From positions 33,395 to 97,394 of the forward strand of contig JAHLKH010000096.1 in the NCBI GenBank assembly GCA_025526915.1: 64,000 nt of DNA. Direction: 5' to 3'. The notes under the pieces are model-generated. The model did no database searches and was not told the origin of the DNA. It worked only from the letters and a program-made list of their open reading frames with translations. Origin of the DNA: Entophlyctis helioformis. Its lineage: Eukaryota; Chytridiomycota; Chytridiomycetes; Chytridiales; Chytriomycetaceae. The first letter of the stretch is position 1, and each line of letters opens with the position of its first letter. The translations under genes and the position numbers were made by a program. This document shows positions 32,187 through 46,200 of the stretch, piece by piece.

Positions 32187-35100
32187 ATGAGCGCACCGTT
32201 TGACGACCATGCTGGAGATGGCCATGGTAAACACAGCAGCAGTGCCCCCCACGTATAGATGGACGCACACACACAGATAGACATGGCCGTCTGCTGCCCT
32301 GGCGGCTGCTTTCTCGGCAAGACACGCAGCGGAGCATGCGACTGTCAGCCTGGAGCTGCTGCTGTTGGTCGCTGCCCAACGCCCCCCCTTGCTGTGGCGA
32401 CTGCGACCAACAACGCAAAGCAGGCAGTGTCGTGTGGCGTCCCCTGCCTGCCATCCACTGCGTCGGCACTTGAACTGACCGCCAACCTTTGTCCTGTGTG
32501 GACATGCACGCTCGCATAACACGGGTCCCTGTTGCTTCACCGCACCACCCCTGTCCTGTGCGACTCGGCCCAACCCAACCCAACCGGCGCTCGACGCTCG
32601 ATGCTCGACGCGACACTTGACCGCGTTCGGTTTGTTGTTGCGCTTGGGGGTGATGGACATCGGCTCCCACATGACCAGGCGGCCACGGCCGTCACAAGCT
32701 CAAGAAGAACGAAGACGGCCAGCGGGATGCGACATGGATGGAGCTCGAGCGCCACAAGCTGCAGGCTTATGAATATCTCTGCCATGTTGGCGAGGCCAAA
32801 GAGTGCGTTCTTGCATGCCAGCGTGCCGGCTGTGTGTGATGTGATGAACACGCACGCGACTCACACATGCATGGATGCTGTGCGCTGCGACAAACTGGTC
32901 CAAACGCAGATGGATCGAGGCGTGTATCGAGGACGAGCTGCCGCCCATTGACCAGTTGGAAGAGCAGATGCGCAACGGCATTGTGCTTGCGCGTCTCGCC
33001 AAGTTCTTTGCTCCCGAAGTCGTCAAGCGTATTTTCGAGGCAAGGCAGACACTCTCTCTCACCCATCTCTATCGTCCCATGATCCGTTCCTCTGCACTCG
33101 CACTCGCACTAACCGCCTCACCTGCCGCTGCCGCCGCTGCTGCCGCCGTTGTCGATGTGCCTGGATTGCACCACACAGGACACGTCCAAGCTGCAGTTCC
33201 GCCACTCGGACAATATCAACTACCTGTTCACGGCCATGCACAAGGCCGGCCTGCCCGACGTGTTTTTCTTTGAGCTGACCGACCTGTACGACAAGAAGAA
33301 CATCCCAAAGGTCATTTACTGCATCCATGCGCTCAGCCATCTGCTGGCCAAGAAGGGCATCACGCCCAAGATCAAGAACCTGGTTGGAAAGCTCGAGTTT
33401 ACGGGTACGTGTCTGCCGCATGCTCTGCCTCACCTCCTCGCCCATGTCGTGGCGATAACATGTCCTTGGCGGTCGAGCGTGGAGCTGACGCGAATCTCGC
33501 GTGCTGGCGGATGGGGCGGGCTTGTGGATACACAGATGAGCAGCTCGATGCGACGGTCCAGGGTCTTGAGGATGCCGCGGTGCCCATGCCGGCTTTCGGC
33601 AACATCCAAAACGCTTTGGCTGCCGAGCTCAACGAAGAGCCCGAGGAAACACCCGAAGAGAGTACGTGCCTGGTCGTTGTGATGGCGATGGCTCTCTGCC
33701 CAGCATATTTCGTGCTGTGTCTTGATTGACACGGCTCATTCATCCGTCCATGTACCTGTCTCTCTGTCTGTCTGCCCCGCTGCCCAGAGCGGAAACGGTT
33801 CCTGGCAGAGAACGAAAAGGCGATTGTCAAGTCGCAGGCGGTCGCACGCGGCCACCTGGTCCGCAAGCGCCACCAACAGCGCAAAGCCGAGCTGGCTGCA
33901 CACGAAAAAGACATTGTCAAGATCCAGGCTCTCTGGCGCGGACGCGGCGTGCGCAAAGAATACCAGAGCACGTTGACGCGCTTCAAGTCCAACGAGACGC
34001 TCTTTACCAAGGTGGGGCAGTCCCCACGCGTGCCATGTGGTGGGCTTTCCCCCTGGTTGGCTGACCACCGCCTGAGCGCGGCGTGTGTGCGTGGATTTGT
34101 GTGTAGATGCAAGCGCGATACAAGGCCAAGAAGCAGCGTCAGGACTATCTGAAGCGGCTCAAGTACCTCAATGCCAACGAGTCTGCTGCTGTCAAGCTGC
34201 AGGCTTGGTGGAAGGGCAACCAAGCCATGAAGCAGTACAAGGCGCTCCGTATGTCATTTTGATTGGATCTGCCACCATTGCTTGTGGAGCCATGTCGAGT
34301 GTCTGGCTGACATGTGTGGACGGCGTGCGTGGCACAGTCAACAGCAAGGACAGCGCTGATGTCAAGACGGTGCAGAGCTATATCCATCTGCTGGATGACG
34401 GCGTCAACGACTTTGACGAAGAGCTTGGTCAGTGGCTTGCCGACTGCGGCATCTGGCTCGACGTTGATGCTGACTATCCTCCACCTGCACGCGTCCCCAA
34501 CGCCTCTTCCCGCAGACGTGCAAAAGCTGCGCCGGCTCGTGATCAAGGGCATCCGCGAGAACCTGACTGACGAGCAAGAGCTCAACGAGCTCGACATGAA
34601 GATTGCGCTGCTTGTCAAGAACACCATCTCGCTCGACGAAGTCATCCACTTCACGTCCAAGAAGATGCGCGCACAGCTGGCCGAGTCTGCGGCCGCGCTC
34701 GAAAAGGAGGGCACGCACTGGACGCTCAAGGGCAGCGACAAGGAGACCAAGGAGCGCCGCCGCCGCTACGAGGAGCTCTTTTACCTGCTGCAGACCCAGC
34801 CCATCTACCTTGCACGGCTCATGTTCACCATGAACAAAAAGTTTGGCGCGGGTGAGACGCGGTTCCTTGAGCAGGTCGTTCTGACGCTCTACGGCTATGC
34901 GCAGAACACGCGCGAGGAGTACCTGTTCCTGAGCCTGATTGAGGTGAGTCGCGGCTGCCGGCGTGTGTCTGTTGTGCGACGCGCGTGCCTGCAAAGATGC
35001 TGACCTGACTGTCCTGCCACAGTCTGCCGTTCATCTCGAGCTGTCAGACATTAACAAGCTGGAAGAGTTTTGGCGCGACAATCCCTTTTTCATCAAGCTT

Positions 35101-37685
35101 GTGCTGCAGTACACTCGGTGAGTTTGGGAGAGGCCAACAGTGCCTCGTTTGCCATCTGCTCGAGTCGCTCCAGACACTCACTCGTGCGCTGTGACGGTGG
35201 CCGCGCGGTGCTGATGCAGCGGCGCCAAGGAGCGCCAGTTCCTCCGCGACCTTCTCCAGCCGGTGCTCAAGATTGTCATTGAGGACAGCTCGCTTGAGCT
35301 GGAGAGCGACGCCATGGCCATCTACAAGAACATTATCCGCGAGGATGAGCTCCGCACGGGCGAAAAGTCGACCCGCTCGTACGACGCGACACCCCAGCAG
35401 GCAGCACAGGACCCCGAAGTCCAGGAGCACCAAGTCAAGAGTGCGTGTTGCTGCGCGTTGGTGTGGATGCGCTGCTCTTGCGTCGTGCTGACCACCATGC
35501 TCAATGATTCTGCAACAGCGTTCCTGAGGCTCAAGGAGATTACCGACAAGTTCTTGACAGCCATTACTGGGTCGCTGAGCAAGATGCCCTACGGCATCCG
35601 CTACATTGCGCTCAAGATGAAGGAGAACATGAAGGTCTGTTGGGGAGTTGTTGTGTTCTTGGCGCGGTGCATGCATGGTGTGGCTGACCGTCTGCCCATG
35701 GCCAACAGAAAAAGTTCCCGGGTGCCACAAGCGACGAGGAGATTAACAAGATTGTTGGCAACCTCATCTACTACCGCTACATGAACCCGGCCATCATGTA
35801 TGTTTCTGCTGGGCAAGGCGATGGGGCAGCGACAGCCATCCACTGACACACCAGCCGATGCTGCAGTGCACCCGAGGCGTTTGATGTGATCGACACGGCC
35901 ATCTCGCCTGTGCAGCGCAAGAACCTCGCCGAGGTTGCCAAGATGCTCCACAACATCTCGCTCAACCGCGATCTCGGCACATCCGACAATGCTTTCACAA
36001 CGCGCGCGAACGAGTACATCAAGACAGCCGGCAAGCGGTTTGCACATTTCCTCAAAGAAGGTAGGGACGTTGGTGATTGGGGAATGGCTGCTCGCACTTG
36101 GCAAGCGACTGACACGCAACATGCAAACGCAACGACGACGACGACGACGATGGCAACCACACGACAGCGACCAATGTCGAGACGGCACAGGAGCACTTTA
36201 ACATGGACGAGTATGTCGAGTTTGGCCGCAACGAGAAGCCGATCATCTACATCTCGCCCGAGGAGGTCGTGCAGGTGCACCGCAACCTTGCCGAGAACAT
36301 TGACACGCTGGCGGTGAGCAAGGACGACCAGCTCCGCATTATCCTCAACGATCTCGGCACGCCACCTGCAGCGGCCGACGGCGTCACGCCCAAGGGTCCT
36401 GGCGGCGAAGTGGCGCTGACGCTGACGAACCGGTTCGCCAAGACCGAGGACGAGAGCGAGACGCGTCTGCGTCTGCTGGTCAACGAGACCAAGCGACTGC
36501 TGCTCACGATTATCCGGTTCACGACCGGCAAGAGCCTGCTGGACATTCTCGAAGCGCCGTCCAACGAGGCGCAGGAGAAGCTGTTTGGCGAGTACCTGGA
36601 CCAGGAGACGAAGCTGGCGTCGGAGAAGAAGGAGCGGACGCCGAGCGACAACAAGACCATGAGCGGCAGTCTGGGCAGCACGATGCAGCTCTCTGGGTCG
36701 CCGACCGGATCGCCCGAGGCGGCTTCGCCCGCCAGTCCGTCGTCTGCGGCCAACTACACGAGTGTCGTCACGCTCCTCAAGAATGCCGATGGATCCTTGT
36801 GGGTGGCGTGGCATGCATCTCTGCAACCACTCTGCCTGCACCGAGACTCACACACACCGTGTTGTACTGTTGCAGCATGACGTTCCTGCAGCTCAAGGTC
36901 AAGGCGCTTGAGAACATGGCGCAGATCGAGGCGGCCGGACAGGCGACCAAGGCCGACGGATACCAGTCGATGCTCAACGTGCTCGTGGAGGACCTGCTCA
37001 ACAAGCAGCGCCGCCGTGCGCAGCGCCGTCGCGAGTTCCAGTCGCTCCAAACGACGCTCGTCAACCTGGAGGAAAAGGCCAAGTTCATGGAGGAGCAGAA
37101 AAAGAGCTACCATGACTATATCGACGCGTGCATGGCGCAGCTCACGAACAAGAAGGGGTAAGCGAGGTTGTTTGTGTGTCTGTGTGTGTTTGTATCCTGC
37201 TCACACGACATGCCACGCCACACTACAGCAAACCCAAAAAGGCACCGCTCTTTTCCCGCCAGTACTACCACATGCGCGACCTCCAAAAGTCGGGCAAGGT
37301 GCCGCAGTTTGGCTCGTACAAGTACAGCGCCGCCGACCTGCACAAAAAGGGCGTGCTCATCTCCATCGACGACTACTCGCCCAAACAGTACGGCCAGATC
37401 ACGCTCACCATCTCGTCCGACGAGGCCGGCGTGTTCAATATCGAGGCGTCGTTCTTGGGCGTCAAGCTGTCCGAGAAGATGGAGCTGCGTCTCGAGGACC
37501 TGCTGCAGTCGCAGTACAGCAAGGTGGATGTCGTGACGCTGTTTGATATGGCCAAGGTCAATCTGAATCTGCTCATTTTCCTCATCAACAAAAAGTGAGT
37601 TGGCTGCGTGTGTGTGTGTGTGCGTGTGTCGACTAACGCGACGTGCACGCGACTGTAAAAACATCAACACAGATTCTACGTGTGA
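32187..37685 (+). CDS. IQGAP / Rng2-type cytokinesis scaffold
   Basis: Eighteen exons, all phases closing: 32187-32226, 32679-32802, 32910-33039, 33179-33404, 33536-33661, 33788-34011, 34107-34248, 34338-34427, 34516-34943, 35023-35117, 35220-35440, 35519-35634, 35709-35797, 35867-36060, 36168-36798, 36876-37157, 37229-37594, 37673-37685 (about 1178 aa). Calponin homology domain in exons 2-4 (LQFRHSDNINYLFTAM); IQ motifs in exons 6-7 (IVKIQALWRGRGVRK); GAP-related domain in exons 9-14 (YYRYMNPAI, APEAFDVID); RasGAP C-terminal domain in exons 15-17. It is shorter than animal IQGAPs (no WW or long coiled coil), matching yeast Rng2/Iqg1, which bind actin, calmodulin and Cdc42 and build the contractile ring. 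Intron 3 is GC-AG. The first exon and its 452-nt intron are the least certain. Confidence 0.93.
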
Positions 37686-37921
37686 TGTCGCTATTGCACA
37701 GCATCTTGCCATGCTTTCATCTTCTCGTTCGCTCTGTAGTTGCGGCAGTCCGCTGCTGCACACGCTGCTGCTCTCCTCTTCATGGAATGAAATGCCCATG
37801 GCGACACACAGATCTGCTGTTCAAGTGATTTTTAAGTGAATAGAAAGAGAGAGAGTTGGGGAATGGACACGCTGCAAGTGCATGGGGAGGAGCAGAAGCA
37901 GTGGCAGGGGAGCTTGGCGGC

Positions 37922-39513
<1,592 letters not shown>

Positions 39514-39905
39514 GGCGCTCGCTGGCGTGACTCACGCCGCGCTCGCTCGAGGCGGGAACAATTGTTTGCTCAGGCGTCACCTGGCGCTCGGCGTGACGTG
39601 CGGCAGGTGCACGGCGTCTGCGGCTGGCATGTGCGCTCGGCGCCTTCCTCGCCTTCTGCCTTCTGTGCCTTCCTCGCCCTCTGTGCCTTGCCCGCCGCCA
39701 AGACCTTCCTCGACGTTCCCGGCCTTGCCCGCATTGCCGCCACCTTGCTCGTGGCTCTGGTGCACACCCGCCGGCTCGATCGCACCGCATCTTCACTCCG
39801 ACAATCGCTGCCCATCGGCGGATCTGCCTGCATCGCACTCGAGCCTTCTCAATCCTCAATGGGCGGTCCGTTCATTCCCTCGCCTATTGCCAACCCTCTG
39901 CAGAC

Positions 39906-41315
39906 TCACATCTCGCCACACTCGGCAATCAGCACGGGCAGCTGGGGCCAGAGCGAGTGCCAGTCAGAGTGACAGCGACAAAGTGACAGTGCCACAGTGC
40001 CACAGAGCAACGGAGTGACAGACCGACGGCACCAGTCAGCTCGCGTCATCGTCACGCCAGCAGCCACGACGCCCCGCATCTCACCTTGGGCCGGTTGTTG
40101 GCGCCCGTGGGCACGTTCTCGATCTTGCGCAGCACCAGCAGGCCGTCAATGACTCGCCCAAACACCACGTGCTTGTTGTCCAGAAACTCGCACTTGGCGC
40201 AGGTGATGAAGAACTGCTCCATCGCGTCAGCTCTTGGACTCGAACAGCAGCTGCCAGCCAGCCCATGCACGCACCTGGCATCCGTTGCTGTTGGGCCCGC
40301 TGTTGGCCATGGACAGCAGCCCTGCCGAGCTGTGCTTGAGCTGAAAGTTCTCGTCCGCAAACTGCCCGCCGTAGATGCTCATGGACCCCGTGCCGTCGCC
40401 CTGTCGTCCATCCCAAACATCCGGCCACCCAGATCCAGATCCGTGGTGTTGGTGGTGGTGGTCAGTCTCGTGCTCGCCGTGTCTGCCCAACGCGCACATT
40501 GCATGCCCGTCTGCGTCGCTGCACTTGCTTTCAAAAAGTCGCCGCCTTGCACCATAAAGTCTTCATGCATGCATGTGTGTGTGTACACAGTGTTAGTTGG
40601 GATCACCGTGCCCGCCGTGTCCTGCTTGCCTCACCCTTGATGACTCTGTCCATGGCATCGCACCGCACGATCAACGTCAGTGGCCCATCCATCTGGCCGT
40701 CCATCGCAAGATCCACTGCCCGTACCTGTGGAACTGGCAGTTCTTGTATCCCTGCGGCACATCCTTGATTCTGCCCTCCGTCAACGTCAGCCTCGCTCCA
40801 CTGCAGACACCGATCTGGCACGCTGGCACGCTGACATGCTGGCTTGCTGACATGCTGGCTCGCTTACCGGTACTCGCCCGTACACAGCTGCCGAAAGTTC
40901 TCGGCCGTCTTGGGCACCACGTCCTTGAACAGCTCAAACTTGATGCGGCCAGCTGAGAGCAGGAGGGCGTGCATCCATGCCCATGCAGGCCGTCGTCCCA
41001 TGTCAGCCATGCACCTCGCACTCTTGGTTGCACTGCGCTGCACTGCACTACTTTGCGCTGCACCAAGCTGCGCTCCTCTCGTCGGCTGTACCTGGCTGGC
41101 CACCTGTCGTTGGCATTCTGGGGTCAGTCGAACAGGCGGCTGGGCAGCATCCGTCCAGTCAGGGGCGTGCATACCAATGGTGATGTCGAAAAAGACCTGT
41201 GCAGGGAAGCAGTGCCCGCCGACACATCGTCAGTCAGTCAGCCAGCCAGCCAGTCAGTCAGTGCAGCAAGTCCCGAGTATCCCAGCTGTGTGCAACGTAC
41301 GATGGGGTTCGACAT
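39906..41315 (-). CDS. PPIH: Cyclophilin H-type peptidyl-prolyl isomerase
   Basis: Nine exons: 41301-41315, 41175-41196, 40868-40952, 40726-40770, 40635-40645 (11 nt), 40529-40560, 40275-40400, 40085-40213, 39906-39941; 166 residues, all phases closing. It contains [23 protein letters not shown], split by the family's usual length, [15 protein letters not shown] with the catalytic Arg, [20 protein letters not shown] and the end [11 protein letters not shown]. CypH works in the U4/U6-U5 tri-snRNP. The Trp that binds cyclosporin (W121 of cyclophilin A) is Phe here ([12 protein letters not shown]), which may lower drug affinity (inference). The intron before GDGTG uses the GC donor AAA/GCAAGT. 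Confidence 0.93.
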
Positions 41316-41448
41316 TCGGTCGCCGACAGAGTTTGCGAGAAACCCGCGACAAGACCGGATCTGTCCAGCTTGAACTGCTGCAACACCGTGCCGACACCAC
41401 AACCACACGCAGGAAGAAAGGGAGGGTTCATTCGCAATGGCACACAAC

Positions 41449-43164
41449 TCATGATCTCGAGGGCAGGCTTTCAGCCAGAAACTTGCTGACCGGCTCGTCG
41501 TACCAGACCAGAAAGGGGTGACCGCAGGTGATGGTAAACGCTGTGTCGTTCATCCAAAATGTAACGTCGGCGGCGTGCGTGTCCTGCCACTGGGCTGCAT
41601 ACAGGACGTCTGTGCTGTACCCGTATTGGTGCACAAGCTCCTGCTTTACATCCACTTGACTCTCCTTGACCTCGACCTCGACCTTGACCTCGATCTTGAC
41701 TTCGACTTTGGCCGTGTTGGTTGCCTGGCTGGTCGCGTCTTGCACATTCTCGTCAAGCAACAGCTCGCTGGTCACCGGCTCGTCAGTGGCTGCCTTCGTG
41801 ATCTCCTCGGCAGCTCGGGCAGCGCCAGAGACTTTGGCACCATCCATCGGATCCTCGGTCGCCTGGCTGATCGCGTCTTGCACATTCTCGTCAAGCAATA
41901 GCTCGCTGATCACGGGCTCGTCAGTGGCTGCCTTCGCGATCTCCTCGACCTCGACCTTGACCTCGATCTTGACCTCGACTTCGGCCGTGTTGGTCGCCTG
42001 GCTGATCGCGTCCTGCGCATTCTCGTGAAGCAACAGCTCGCTGATGACCGGCTCGTCAGTGGCTGCCTTCGTGATCTCCTCGGTAGCTCGGACAGCACCA
42101 GAGACGTGTGCAACATCCATCGGATCGTCGATCGCCTTGTCAACGCGCTCAGTCTCGGGGGACGCGACGAGCACGGCAGCAGCATGGACTGGAGCGATCT
42201 GGCCAGCCAAGTCCATCACGCCGTTCTGAGACACTGCTCTGAAAGGACTGCATGCACACGACCCGTCCACAGACTCTTGAGGGGAGACGACCAGCTGATC
42301 AGCAGAAACCTGCGCAACAGGCGACACGCAACGCATCGTCTGTGTCTCCATATCCGTCGCGGTCGCCACGGTCTGCGTGCTCGTATCGCGTGCACTGATC
42401 GTCAACTGCGTGCCCACGTCACACTGCCAGTTCTCCGTCTGCATGGTCTTGCAGAGCATGTCCACCATCGTCTGCGTCGCCTTGGTGCTTGCCGTGCACG
42501 CTGTCTGTGTGCTCTGGTCGCTCGTGGGCGGCGGAGCGAGCGCCGACAGCACGCCAAACAGGCCGGTCAGGAGCCCAGCAGCGCGCGCAGCGATCGCGCG
42601 GCCTCGTGCACACGCCTCGACGACCGTCACGGCATCGGCCGGAAGACCGTGCACGGCACCGGCAGCGGACAGGCGGCTCCACTGCGTCTCGAGCCGCTCC
42701 TGGATACGCTCGAGGGTCGCTTGCCGCTGTTTCAGCAGCCCGATGACGTCCGTGTCTGCACCGTACTTGCCGTCGCTGGCACGACCGTCGTCGGCGTCCA
42801 GCTCGGTGCCAGCATCGGTCACGTCATCGCTGTCGTCGCTGCTGTCGTGGGTGGTGGCATAGTCGCCGTCGCCGTCGCTGTCGCACTCAAAGTCGCAGTC
42901 GTTGTCGTAGTCGAAGTAGCAGCAGTTGAAGTTGGTGTTGTTGTGGACTGTGTCCGGCTGCCTCGCCAGCCTATCGCAGCGCACCAGCAACTCCAGGACG
43001 CTTTGGATGAACAGCATGGCTACTCGCGAGTGCACTCGCCCAGACAGCCCAGCCAGTCCAGCCGTGAGCTTTTGCCAACTCGGCGGTAACTTGCATAACA
43101 CGACGTTGCCGCGACGACGCGTCCGCGTTTCCCGGTGATCATCTCCATCCACCCGTCCATCCAC
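41449..43164 (-). CDS. Acidic protein with TQT motif array and internal repeats, unknown family
   Basis: A continuous frame of 571 codons. Order: a short N-terminal helical segment, an acidic Asp-rich stretch (residues 84-128), a coiled-coil-like region (LLKQRQATLERIQERLETQW), then a Thr/Gln region with STQT, ATQT, STQT and ETQT motifs at 218-276. Three copies follow of a repeat of about 45 residues (EEITKAATDEPV, SELLLDENVQDA, then alternating Val-Glu-Val-Lys). The C-terminal 70 residues (VTFWMNDTAFTITCGHPF) look folded. Clustered TQT motifs are typical of dynein light chain LC8 (DYNLL) ligands. No enzymatic domain is seen. The start could instead be the internal Met at residue 50. Confidence 0.6.
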   Translation of the reverse strand: MDGRVDGDDHRETRTRRRGNVVLCKLPPSWQKLTAGLAGLSGRVHSRVAMLFIQSVLELLVRCDRLARQPDTVHNNTNFNCCYFDYDNDCDFECDSDGDGDYATTHDSSDDSDDVTDAGTELDADDGRASDGKYGADTDVIGLLKQRQATLERIQERLETQWSRLSAAGAVHGLPADAVTVVEACARGRAIAARAAGLLTGLFGVLSALAPPPTSDQSTQTACTASTKATQTMVDMLCKTMQTENWQCDVGTQLTISARDTSTQTVATATDMETQTMRCVSPVAQVSADQLVVSPQESVDGSCACSPFRAVSQNGVMDLAGQIAPVHAAAVLVASPETERVDKAIDDPMDVAHVSGAVRATEEITKAATDEPVISELLLHENAQDAISQATNTAEVEVKIEVKVEVEEIAKAATDEPVISELLLDENVQDAISQATEDPMDGAKVSGAARAAEEITKAATDEPVTSELLLDENVQDATSQATNTAKVEVKIEVKVEVEVKESQVDVKQELVHQYGYSTDVLYAAQWQDTHAADVTFWMNDTAFTITCGHPFLVWYDEPVSKFLAESLPSRS

Positions 43165-43256
43165 ACGCCATCCAGCCTGTCAATCCAACACAAACGCCTT
43201 CATTATCGTGCACTGGACACACACGCTTCTTCCAGTCCAAGACCGCACACTCGCGG

Positions 43257-46200
43257 CTAGGCTCGGAGCACAGGCCCACTATCACCTGCACCCGCACCCG
43301 CACCAGCATGCGCATCCGTGTTCGCAGACGTATCCGCAGACACCAGCACGCTCGGTGGCGCGACCACATCCGACTGCCGCGGTGTTGTGGATGTGCTCGG
43401 CCGCCACATGCCCTCTGTTGTCGCAGCGGTCTTGCCAGGTGTAGGCGTTGCGGCTGATGCCACGGACCCAGCCGGCTGCTGCAGCTGGCCCGGAGACCGC
43501 GGCGAATCGGCTTGCTGGCTGCCGGGCGACTCAATGAGCCTGTACCCATCGTCTGCATCCGTCTCGTTGGCGGAGATGGGGATACTGCCGTCTGCCGGTT
43601 GCGGCGCGGTCTGACATGCGCGCGCGTGGACGGAAGTGGGGTTTCAGTGTTAGCATCGTGTGACCATGTGGGGAGGGGCAGATGCACGGCGCCACATCAT
43701 CGTGGTGTGCAAGCAGTTACCCATTCTTTGCGTTTCGACGAATACCATGCCGACACGTTGGAGAACAGGCTGGATGCAGAGGCTGGCGTCCCCGGGGTCG
43801 CGACATGGGAAGAGGGGCACCGTCAGAACGCATGGTCAATGGCGTGCAACATGGAGGCAACGGGGCCCATACATGGTTGACCAGCCTGGTATTGTTGTCT
43901 ACCTTGGATCTTTTGCTGCTGGGCGGGATCGGATATGATGGTGACGGCGTCCGTGACCGAGGCTGCCACGGTGCTTGTCACGGTCGACGACGCGGTCGAG
44001 AAGGCGCGTCCAAACGTCGTGGGCAACGGTGCCATGGTCTTGCCGAGCTCTGTCAGACGCGCCGAGAGGTTGGTGGACATTTCGCCCAGCGTCGAGTAGC
44101 CGTGGAACGGATGGCCTGGACTGCGAGTGGCAACCGAGTCAGCCGGGTTAGGTCCAGCATGCTCGGCGGGTGATGGGAGGAGAGTTGTGCCTACTTGATC
44201 ATGCTCAAGGCATCTTGGTCGACGCCTTCACGCCAGATGCTGTAGCTGCGCGTGCCCTCCCAGGCCTTGACAAACTGCGCGCCATACTCGGACACATAGT
44301 CCACTTTGCCTATCAACGCCATGGGTCAAGGTCAGTCCGTCAGTCCGGCAGTCCGTCCGTCCGCCAGACACTCAATCGGCTGGCCTAGCATGCAGCCGCT
44401 GGCAGAGCCATCACATACGTGCACCGGTCTCGGGATTCACAGCTGGCTCTTGGATGTCGTACTGGATCGATGCAAACAGCTGCGTGAGATACGTCTCGAA
44501 CCGCGCTCGAATGTCTTCATCACTGCCCTCAAAGTCAATCTGCTGGCTGAACGTCATGTCATCTGGCATCGACCCATCCAATGTCAGCCATCCTCATCCT
44601 CGACTCTGCACGGCATCCAACGCACCCTCGGCAGACCATGTTGCCAGCACGGGCTTGAGCAGCTCTGCCATGCCACGTCAAGTCTGTCAGTCGGCGTACA
44701 CAGCAACACTGACACTCTCCCTTGGACAATGTCCGCTCCTCACCGTCCATGAACTTGCGATCGGCTGCAGTCAGATTGACCAGCTGCGTCACCTGCGGGT
44801 TGGTAAACTCGAGATTGCCATTGTCTGCCTGTGTGTGTATGCGATCAGCCCACGGCACGCATCCAACACGCTGACCCCATCCACCATGCATTCACGTACA
44901 TAGGCGACGGCATCAATGGCGCACGCCTTGTGGTGCGTGAAGATGGCGTTGCTTGTGCCGACAAGGAACGACTTGGTCACCGGCGACATGATGACATCAA
45001 TCTGCTGCAGCGGCACGTACGGCTGGAAAAAGGCTCCCTGTCGACGCAGCCATACATCCATCGATCCATCCATCGATCCATCCATCGATCCATCGATCCA
45101 TCCATCCATGTCAGTCACGCCGCATGGATGGGCTGCATAACTCCACGCAATGTAGACAGGGGAAAAAGGCACGGCAACGCACAAAGCCAAACACGCGCAA
45201 CGGATGGCCCAGCTGGCCCAGCTTGTACTTGTGCGACTCGGTGTTGTGCTGTCGGAGCAGCTCCATGGACCGGGCAGACGAAGTGAGCGAGATTTTCCGG
45301 CCGGCCGGCCGCCTGATCTCCCTATTGTCCAGCGCCGGCGAGCCAACGTCCTCCAGGTGGCGCAAGAGCTCCGGCACAAGCGAGATGAGGCCGTACTGGT
45401 ACCCAGACAGCCGCTCGACCTTTTGGCCGAAAAACAGCACGCGCTTGCCCAGAATGAGCAGCTTGAGCAGCTGCAGCGTCTTGTGTCTGAACTTGAACAG
45501 CAGCTCGCGCAACGAGATGCCCATGTACAGGGTTGCGTCTGTAAAAGGCATGCGCACGGACAGGTCGAGGCTCTCGTACAGCGTCTGCGCGATGGGGATC
45601 GTACCAGTGCACGTGTCAGTGAGGGTGTCGCGCATGATCGAACGTGGTAGGGGTCATTCAGCGGGAGGAACGTGAAAGGGAAGACTGCCGGCCCGGCTTA
45701 CGTCGAGGATCTCAATCTTGGTAAAGTCGCGCTGAGCGAAAAAGGCCTGTGTGACGAGGCCCAGCTTGCTGCGGATGGATCCAAGGATGGGCTGTGTTGC
45801 GAGCACCACGACCGCCTTTTGCACCTTGGTTCGCGTCACGTCGGCCGTCTTGTTGATGAGATCCTGCAAGACGATGGCATGGGCATCTTGCCCCTGGTCA
45901 GCAGTCCGTGTGGAGGTGTACGCGTGGAGGCGTACAGTGCGGCTGGTTTCGCTTGCCTTTGCATCAATCTGGCGGAAACACGCCAGACCAAAGAGCGTGG
46001 ACTGTGGATAGTTCTGCCATGCAGGCACGGGCGGCAGGTGGAAGTCTGTCCGGCGATCGCGCACCGCCAACTCAATGTGAGTCGCGTCTCTGGCAGGAAC
46101 GACAAGGCGCTGCCATGGCTGCACTCACAGATGAATTCCTCCTCCGTCGCTGGTTTGGTGCCATGCAGTCTCGTCAGCCACAGTGTCGCAGCATCAGCAT

